9,095 nucleotides of DNA from Firmicutes bacterium UBA1047 (GTDB lineage Bacteria; Bacillota; Clostridia; Tissierellales; Sedimentibacteraceae), in assembly GCA_002316585.1 (NCBI GenBank), contig DCDU01000014.1:347-9441 (forward strand). Direction: 5' to 3'. A program made the position numbers and the translations under genes. This document shows positions 6,501 to 9,095 of the stretch, piece by piece. Within the stretch, counting starts at the first letter, position 1. Each line of letters opens with the position of its first letter. The notes under the pieces are model-generated. The model saw nothing but the letters and a program-made list of their open reading frames with translations. It had not been told where the DNA came from and made no database searches.

Positions 6501-7499
6501 ATGGGGGGAAGTGATAGTATAGGTATTAAAAAAATAGCCAAGCTTGCAAATGTCTCTATTGCAACCGTATCTAAAGTGATAAACGGGAAGGATGAAAACA
6601 TATCAGAGGCTACTAAAAACAGAATATTAAAAATTGTTGAAGAAGAAGGCTACATACCGAACGGAGTGGCCAAAAGCCTTAAAATGAAAAGAACCAAAAC
6701 AATAGGAGTAATTGTTCCGGATATTATGAACATGTTTTATTCCGAACTTGTAAGAGGCGCGGAAGACATTGCCGAAAAAGGGGGATATTCAATTATTATT
6801 TGCAATACGGACAATAATCTTTTAAAGGAAGAAAAGTACATACAAATATTGCAGGAAAAAATGGTTGATGGCATAATATTGGCTTCAACAGAAAATGGAT
6901 TTGAAAAATCACTGGCAAAATGTGCAAGTCCAGTGGTCTTGGTTGACAGAGAAATTAATTTATATGAAAAAGCAGGGCGTATTTTAGTAAATAATGAGGA
7001 ATCGGCATTCACTGCCACAGACTTTCTTATAAAAAACGGCTGCAGGAATATAGGCTTTATATCATCGGGTCACAATAACAAACCTTCATTGGACAGGCTG
7101 TACGGATACAAAAGAGGTCTTGAAGAAAACGGCATTCATTTTGATGAGGATAAAGTTTATCAAAATAATTATACTATTGAGACAGGTTATACAGGAATAA
7201 ATATTCTGCTCAACAGAACAACATTGGATGGATTGTTTTGCGGCAATGATTTAATAGCAATAGGAGCTATTAAGGGGATTAAGGAGAGAAATATAGAAAT
7301 TCCGAAACAAATAAAAGTAATGGGATTTGATGATATATTGATTTCTAAATATATTGAGCCTCCTCTTACAACTATGAAGCAGCCTGCCTATAAAATGGGA
7401 GAAGAATCGGTGAAGATGCTTATAGATTTAATATGCGGCAAACATGTGGAGAAAACTGTTATTTTAAAAACTGAATTGATAAAAAGATTAAGTGTGTGA
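6501..7499 (+). CDS. LacI-family transcriptional repressor, likely ribose-type (RbsR-like)
   Basis: The 332-residue protein has the classic LacI layout. An N-terminal helix-turn-helix spans about 9-28 (IKKIAKLANVSIATVSKVIN), the hinge follows (IPNGVAKSL, 52-60, with the lever Leu60), and then a periplasmic-binding-like effector domain starts at TIGVIVPDIMNMFYSEL (67-83). Conserved sites in the effector domain include VLVDRE (146-151), LFCGNDLIAIGA (245-256) and VMGFDDI (273-279), close to the pattern of ribose and purine repressors. It most likely controls its own unit through the palindrome at 6435-6446, with a sugar such as ribose as inducer; this is inferred from the ribokinase next door. 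The start is uncertain: ATG 6501 is the only in-frame ATG, but it has a poor ribosome binding site, and a GGGGGG run lies just inside the gene. It ends 12 bases before the ribokinase ATG. Confidence 0.9.
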   Translation: MGGSDSIGIKKIAKLANVSIATVSKVINGKDENISEATKNRILKIVEEEGYIPNGVAKSLKMKRTKTIGVIVPDIMNMFYSELVRGAEDIAEKGGYSIIICNTDNNLLKEEKYIQILQEKMVDGIILASTENGFEKSLAKCASPVVLVDREINLYEKAGRILVNNEESAFTATDFLIKNGCRNIGFISSGHNNKPSLDRLYGYKRGLEENGIHFDEDKVYQNNYTIETGYTGINILLNRTTLDGLFCGNDLIAIGAIKGIKERNIEIPKQIKVMGFDDILISKYIEPPLTTMKQPAYKMGEESVKMLIDLICGKHVEKTVILKTELIKRLSV

Positions 7500-7500
7500 A

Positions 7501-7506
7501 AGGTGG
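7501..7506 (+). promoter_or_regulatory. Ribosome binding site selecting the ATG start of ribokinase
   Basis: AGGTGG ends 5 bases before the ATG at 7512. The in-frame GTG at 7503 is part of this site itself, so it is unlikely to be the start codon. Confidence 0.65.
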
Positions 7507-7511
7507 CAAAA

Positions 7512-8429
7512 ATGTCTGATATAGTAGTAATAGGCAGTATTAATATGGACTTGGTTGTTAAGACCGATGAAATACCAAAAATAGGCGAAACACTATTGGG
7601 GCAGGAGTTAATACAGATTCCGGGAGGAAAAGGAGCCAATCAAGGTGTGGCAATCTCAAAATTAGGCAAAAAGGTTGCTTTTATCGGCAAGGTCGGTAAA
7701 GACATGTTTGGTGATATGCTTGTTTCCTCGTTGAAAGATGCAGGGGTTGATGTTAGCCGTATTGAAAAGGAAAATTGCAATTCGGGCATAGCTGTAATAA
7801 ATGTCGATAAGGATGGCAATAACAATATTGTGGTAATACCCGGCGCAAATTCAAAGGTAGATATTGATTTTCTGCATAAAAATATTGATGTTGTTGAAAA
7901 TTCCGAAATTGTTCTATTTCAGCTTGAAATTCCCTTGGAAACAGTTAAGGCAGGCTTAATAAAAGCTAAGAAATCAGGTAAAATAACTGTTTTAAATCCG
8001 GCGCCCGCCTATGACTTGGATGATGAGATAATTGAAAATACGGATATTCTCATACCCAATGAACATGAATTGGAGAAAATAGCAAAAATAAAAGTCACAA
8101 ATGACCATAGCCTGCTAAAAGCAGCAAACGTCCTGATAAAAAAGGGTGTTAAAGAACTGATTGTTACTTTGGGAAGCAAAGGAGTTTTGCATATAAATCG
8201 GAATGGACATAAATTTTACGAAGCATATAAAGTTAAGGCTGTTGATACTACGGCTGCCGGAGATAGCTTCATAGGAGGATTTTTATCATCCTATGTCAAT
8301 GACAAGGATGTGGAGAAATCCATAGAATTAGGACAAAAGGCAGCAGCATTGGCTATTCAGAAGGTTGGAGCTCAAAGCTCAATTCCGATGATGGCTGAAA
8401 TCAGGAACTTTGACTGGAAAGCTTTATAA
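7512..8429 (+). CDS. rbsK: Ribokinase
   Basis: This 305-residue PfkB-family sugar kinase is predicted to phosphorylate D-ribose to ribose 5-phosphate in the cytoplasm using ATP. The N-terminus VVIGSINMDLV (5-15) carries the ribose-contacting Asn11/Asp13 pattern. PGGKGANQGVAISKLG (37-52) is PfkB signature 1, NPAPAYDL (162-169) and IPNEHELEKI (181-190) are ribokinase-typical, and VTLGSKGVL (218-226) leads to the ATP site. DTTAAGDSFIGGFL (245-258) is signature 2, with the anion hole and catalytic base Asp251. Length is normal for ribokinase. A GTG at 7503 would add three residues but overlaps the ribosome binding site. The gene sits between a LacI-type repressor and a BMP lipoprotein, so ribose or a ribose-containing compound is the likely imported substrate. 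Related kinases for other sugars cannot be wholly excluded. Confidence 0.92.
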   Translation: MSDIVVIGSINMDLVVKTDEIPKIGETLLGQELIQIPGGKGANQGVAISKLGKKVAFIGKVGKDMFGDMLVSSLKDAGVDVSRIEKENCNSGIAVINVDKDGNNNIVVIPGANSKVDIDFLHKNIDVVENSEIVLFQLEIPLETVKAGLIKAKKSGKITVLNPAPAYDLDDEIIENTDILIPNEHELEKIAKIKVTNDHSLLKAANVLIKKGVKELIVTLGSKGVLHINRNGHKFYEAYKVKAVDTTAAGDSFIGGFLSSYVNDKDVEKSIELGQKAAALAIQKVGAQSSIPMMAEIRNFDWKAL

Positions 8430-8436
8430 CAAATGG

Positions 8437-8458
8437 CTATAAACCTGAAAGGTTTTAG
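8437..8458 (+). other. Small intercistronic hairpin between ribokinase and BMP lipoprotein genes
   Basis: AAACCT (8441-8446) and AGGTTT (8450-8455) pair around a 3-base GAA loop, and CTA/TAG extends the stem past one bulged T. Only a short, broken T-run follows, so it is a poor terminator. Such hairpins between a gene and a binding-protein gene may protect the downstream mRNA from decay or attenuate read-through. Confidence 0.4.
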
Positions 8459-8493
8459 TAATAAAATTAAAAGACAGATTAAGGAGAACAGAA

Positions 8494-9095
8494 ATGAGTA
8501 AAAAACTACGTATATTTTCACTGCTGTTAGCTATAGCTATAATATTTACAGCATGTGGACAACCCTCAGCTCCCGCTGAAGGAGAACCTGCTAATGAGGA
8601 TCAAAAATACAAAGCAGCATTTATCACATCTACACCAAGGGGAAATGAATTTATTGATCTTATTTGGTCCGGTTTCCAAAAGCTTGAAACGGAAAAGGGA
8701 TGGGAAATTAAATGTATAGAAACATTTGAAACTGCTGAGCAGGCAGAACAAATTCGTGCTCTTTGCGCTGACGGATACAACCTTATATACACAAACGGCG
8801 ATGATGTTATGATGTCTGTTCACGACTTGAAAGATGAAATAGCACAGTCATATCCTGATGTTTATTTCTTCTTCCTGGATACTTATAAACCAACTGAAAT
8901 GCCTAATTCAACAACTGTTACAATAGACCCGTTTGAATCTTGTTTTATAGCGGGATATGTTGCGGCTAACAAAACAGAAACAGGCAAAATTGGTTTGATG
9001 CTTCCTTTGGACACAGCTATTATGAGAAGATTCCAATATGGTTATTATGCGGGAATAGACTATGCCAACAAAGATGTGGAAGTTGTTACAGGTTA
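8494..9095 (+). CDS. BMP-family (Med/PnrA-like) solute-binding lipoprotein, 3' end cut by window edge
   Basis: The frame stays open to the right edge, giving 200 codons of a protein that should be roughly 350 residues. AAGGAG (8481-8486) lies 7 bases before the ATG. The N-terminus is a lipoprotein signal: KK and R early, a hydrophobic stretch (7-18), and lipobox FTAC with the lipidated Cys21, then a Pro/Glu-rich linker. The mature part follows the BMP fold: KAAFITS (40-46), AEQIRALCADGYNLIYTNG (84-102), YPDVYFFFLD (120-129), and FESCFIAGYVAANKTETGKIG (147-167), then a RFQYGYYAGIDYA segment. BMP proteins bind nucleosides or similar ligands outside the membrane and hand them to an ABC transporter; the ATPase and permeases would be expected just past the window. 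The usual N-terminal motif with Asp-x-SFN is missing, so the ligand is open. Confidence 0.85.
   Translation, partial: MSKKLRIFSLLLAIAIIFTACGQPSAPAEGEPANEDQKYKAAFITSTPRGNEFIDLIWSGFQKLETEKGWEIKCIETFETAEQAEQIRALCADGYNLIYTNGDDVMMSVHDLKDEIAQSYPDVYFFFLDTYKPTEMPNSTTVTIDPFESCFIAGYVAANKTETGKIGLMLPLDTAIMRRFQYGYYAGIDYANKDVEVVTG

Noticed and set aside
8566..8823. Two overlapping - strand open frames opposite the BMP lipoprotein gene
   Set aside because: The + strand frame has a lipobox, a strong ribosome binding site and BMP family motifs. The - strand frames have none of these.

Overview
The window looks like chromosomal DNA from a low-GC, Gram-positive anaerobe of the Clostridia type. The evidence is AT-rich codon use with many ATA and AGA codons, strong AGGAGG-type ribosome binding sites, tightly overlapping genes, and family content: CsaB next to a DUF5693-like membrane protein, a transketolase split into two subunits, a short transaldolase of the TalC/FSA type, and a BMP lipoprotein. 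Assignment to a genus is not possible from sequence reading alone. All genes are on the + strand. There is no rRNA, tRNA, CRISPR array, insertion sequence or phage gene.

Region A (1-6337) is the 3' part of an operon that starts outside the window. It first encodes cell-surface polymer functions: a large membrane protein resembling DUF5693 (cut at the left edge), the polysaccharide pyruvyl transferase CsaB, and a WecG/TagA/CpsF glycosyltransferase. These are joined by 4- and 8-base overlaps. Ten bases later comes central carbon metabolism: a transaldolase-like FSA protein, then the two transketolase halves, which overlap by 8 bases. The 87-base gap between transaldolase and transketolase holds a long imperfect hairpin with competing pairings, one of which would cover the transketolase ribosome binding site. 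A strong intrinsic terminator (6291-6337) ends the unit.

Region B (6338-9095) is a separate transcription unit. A promoter with an extended -10 element and a perfect 12-base palindrome just after the predicted start of transcription precede a LacI-family repressor, a ribokinase and the first 200 codons of a BMP-family lipoprotein, which runs off the right edge. The layout suggests an autoregulated locus for uptake and phosphorylation of ribose or of a ribose-containing compound.

The two regions make metabolic sense together. Ribokinase yields ribose 5-phosphate, which the transketolase and transaldolase of region A would feed into glycolysis. The least understood parts are the DUF5693-like protein, the structured leader ahead of transketolase, and the ligand of the BMP-like lipoprotein, which lacks the N-terminal motif usual in nucleoside-binding members. 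Nothing in the window clearly forms a wholly new system.
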